A stretch of DNA of 7,986 nt, taken from assembly GCA_964022115.1 (NCBI GenBank), contig CAXIBC010000114.1, positions 1-7,986 of the forward strand, read 5' to 3'. This DNA comes from Oleispira sp964022115 (lineage in GTDB: Bacteria > Pseudomonadota > Gammaproteobacteria > Pseudomonadales > Oceanobacteraceae). This document shows positions 6,901 through 7,986 of the stretch, piece after piece. The translations under genes and the position numbers were made by a program. Below the pieces are notes generated by a model, which was not told where the DNA came from, did no database searches, and worked only from the letters and a program-made list of their open reading frames with translations. The number at the start of each line of letters is the position of its first letter. Position 1 is the stretch's first letter.

Positions 6901-7986
6901 CATCAATATTGGTATTGTCGTAGCGCTGATAAGTGAAGTTAGCGGCTGAAGTTTGATCACCGATCATGGAAGCATAATTAACTGCTAAATCACGCACTTC
7001 GCCACTGCGATAATTAACCGTAAACGGAACTTTTAGTTGCTCTAATCGCCCTAACTGGGCCGTAAAAGTACCTTCCCCTTTCGCGTTGGGAGCCGTTAGT
7101 TTTACCCGTACTTCACCATTAGAGTCTGTCGTTAGGGTATCTTCATTAAGATAGGCAAAGCTTGCGCCTACCAGCACATCAACATTCGCGACTGGATTAC
7201 CCGCAGCATCATTCACAGTTAATAGTATGTCTTCTTGCTCTTGCACTGTGAGCAATCCATTAAAGTCTGATGTGATGGATAGCGGCTGAACATCGACATT
7301 TACGGTTTCAGAAATACCTTGAATGTTTAGCGTTACTGATGAAAGACCTTCGTGCTCACTACCTTTAACAACGATATTCGCTTTACCATTGGTAATTGCT
7401 GCATCTAAGCTATGAATGACTAAATTATTGCCTACTGTAAAGCTAACACCTGTGCCGTCGGGTAATAAGTTGCTGTATTGGTCTCGGATGGTGAATGACA
7501 AGGAGGTTTGACCGACACCCAATATTGACGTTTCGCCAATGGACTCAACATTAATAATCGATGCGTCACCGGCAACCACTTCGATGGTTGTTAGTTTGGC
7601 TTCAACGTCTTCATCAATGAGTTTGGCTGATACGGTTGCTTTACTGCCTGTTATGTTTGGTAATGTAACTTCGTTGAAGAAAATACCCGTGGAAGTATTA
7701 ATTTCACTAGCGGTACTTAAAACCCCTTTGCCGGCAACTTGCCACTGCATTCTTAAAGGGGTTTTGTCTTCCTCTTCTTTATCTGAGTAACCCAATAAAA
7801 CTGCCTGCAATGGAACAACTGGATCATCAGCGGAAACATACAGAGTTTTTGTCGCTGATGAATGGCTAGCAAGCTGAGCTTCGAGATGAAGGTAATTAAA
7901 CGCATATTCCCACAATACATTGCCTGCATCGCCATTCAGATAAAGTCTGAGGCTAAGCAAGTCTTCTTCTGTTAGCTGAGTTAAAT
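3971..7986 (-). CDS. Large multidomain polymorphic-toxin-like effector with C-terminal D...ExK nuclease motif, 5' partial
   Basis: The frame is open to the right edge: eight further codons precede the TTG at 7958-7960, so the real start and any signal peptide are outside. Numbering from that TTG, 1329 residues are visible. They are: the end of the family head (1-19, SLRLYLNGDAGNVLWEY); Ig-like Big_1/invasin-type beta domains (about 140-225 and 228-316); a LamG/concanavalin-like domain (about 410-565, with RWHQVAGRYYNGQLELSVNG); AHA motifs at 691-693 and 871-873; amphipathic to hydrophobic helices (about 698-805 and 873-892); a helical pre-toxin region (about 900-990); and a basic C-terminal module (about 1060-1329). 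That module carries GGGGHG (1070-1075) and YVDLIIG followed by QWIELKS, giving D1143, E1157 and K1159. This spacing fits a PD-(D/E)XK-type nuclease core. The assignment is from motifs, not homology. A candidate immunity gene follows after eight bases. A DNA- or RNA-cleaving intercellular toxin is the best reading. The delivery system is unknown. Confidence 0.8.
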   Translation of the reverse strand, partial: LTQLTEEDLLSLRLYLNGDAGNVLWEYAFNYLHLEAQLASHSSATKTLYVSADDPVVPLQAVLLGYSDKEEEDKTPLRMQWQVAGKGVLSTASEINTSTGIFFNEVTLPNITGSKATVSAKLIDEDVEAKLTTIEVVAGDASIINVESIGETSILGVGQTSLSFTIRDQYSNLLPDGTGVSFTVGNNLVIHSLDAAITNGKANIVVKGSEHEGLSSVTLNIQGISETVNVDVQPLSITSDFNGLLTVQEQEDILLTVNDAAGNPVANVDVLVGASFAYLNEDTLTTDSNGEVRVKLTAPNAKGEGTFTAQLGRLEQLKVPFTVNYRSGEVRDLAVNYASMIGDQTSAANFTYQRYDNTNIDVPYQVQRTIKALGSEGDVVDISIGDMHDANRPLLAAYAMGEVDQGFIHDNTGRAPLTAANTQSQFGTRLGAGKSLSFVASNNSELTLATAPLLNKSTDIGFSIEVLPKGDPAGQLINLGKGAQTLELNDQSQLVYQVRTDAGLFSLTSDAVFQNRWHQVAGRYYNGQLELSVNGVVKRTAINGDIHFDTSADDLVVGKGFTGQLNSLKWVDWSSQPVMTFADGSTTKKVTIGATGSTDVAIKSAGNFRNTVQGSISSLDIQRVLIHTRKTKQYASLISLEGFGRIAQQYTDSVSTTAPAINLAALQSSYSPNAQGVYASNYQSNLTLAGVNLSLIPQAHAGSISDFLMSTVEFLLPLESLNVIANQISILADGGEVDGVKFMLAIMDVLTYFPPARPLQLLLKPLKGLAHIMPRKFRNHFIGALGGIANKARKGDFDTLWNVLPFLILAAEMYHDPDTREGIEFLMSTVNSSEDVLNWIDYLGLPAGGWVGDTLPEIDPFAQPEQTTQLFNNPFIASAHAAGGAAVAFRVSSRVIAVSLKQAKKRFSGDMKEVLPSALGQLAKRLKNVDEAALRQYVFSPRFWLAGSSILLRNGSRAMAQFLKGKTNARYTPAAIMAITAYLEWEASCGKALDIISGEKKKNGEEFSPEEKAEAQEAVGNLECGTGESGNTGIRGGNNRRELYNKFKVAFKDTTSGKFKEEIDDDVHRENKENYVLGGGGHGALFHMEQIARYQMLHRAGGEPIKAIEGFRRVWLYTDLEALAEGADEEESQDKAKAKNQIAGAYSRYVDLIIGKDGDAEQWIELKSFSQRKNKPTKIDYLQGKNIKRWNLQKKAPDAMSLHRQYSLDRAAAHVKHARLGADKKTKLNAVIDVAPNFLWLFQEFDIKWTPNSGPLQHVKSVELGNQSAAGTVRGNMAKHIANSESKNKSRNELRKANMGDAESNTGKHIKEADSKQLLQDLVSIGFSEALDDFQVN
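7905..7986. repeat. Shared effector head segment, copy 2
   Basis: This is the partner of 1402-1483 in the same orientation. It lies at the visible 5' end of the large effector gene. Similarity ends at 7904, immediately after the LWEY codons, where this gene continues with AFNYLHLEAQL and the left gene with QMAGFSPFW. The other boundary is outside the window. Confidence 0.85.

Noticed and set aside
4188..7790. Several plus-strand open frames of 70-112 codons opposite the large effector, plus two minus-strand ones in another frame
   Set aside because: All are shadows of the long continuous effector frame, with low-complexity or implausible protein sequence and no start signals.
1..7986. CRISPR array, tRNA or rRNA genes
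   Set aside because: No regularly spaced repeats and no cloverleaf or rRNA-like segment were seen on either strand.

Overview
The window is probably from a gammaproteobacterium, perhaps a marine one. I base this only on moderate GC, short Shine-Dalgarno spacings and the style of the proteins, so the placement is weak. All intact genes are on the minus strand and read from right to left. They look like part of a polymorphic-toxin (effector-immunity) locus.

Right half (3971-7986): a very large secreted-type effector gene whose 5' end lies beyond the right edge. In reading order it has the end of a conserved head module, bacterial Ig-like (Big_1/invasin-type) beta domains, a LamG/concanavalin-like domain, a partly hydrophobic helical region and a C-terminal module with a D...ExK nuclease motif. 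Eight bases after its stop comes a 263-aa acidic soluble protein (3171-3962), which by position is the candidate immunity protein. After that comes a 150-aa very acidic protein (2662-3114), possibly a second or orphan immunity protein.

Middle (about 1975-2661): a decayed plus-strand remnant of a YhcG/DUF1016-type PD-(D/E)XK nuclease gene. It has one in-frame stop and has lost its catalytic core. It is followed by about 180 bases with no recognisable gene.

Left part (1-2048): a second effector-like gene of the same family, damaged at both ends. Its 5' part is replaced by antisense YhcG remnant. A TAA at 456-458 separates a peptidoglycan-binding-like domain from an in-frame continuation (1-455) that resembles a lytic transglycosylase-type domain and runs off the left edge. 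The left and right effector genes share a stretch of about 80 % DNA identity (1402-1483 and 7905-7986) that ends abruptly, after which their payloads are unrelated. This is the pattern expected when one head is combined with different payloads.

The reading is a tandem array of effector cassettes: one apparently intact with its immunity gene(s), and one degraded. The secretion route, the target specificity and the immunity pairing are inferences.
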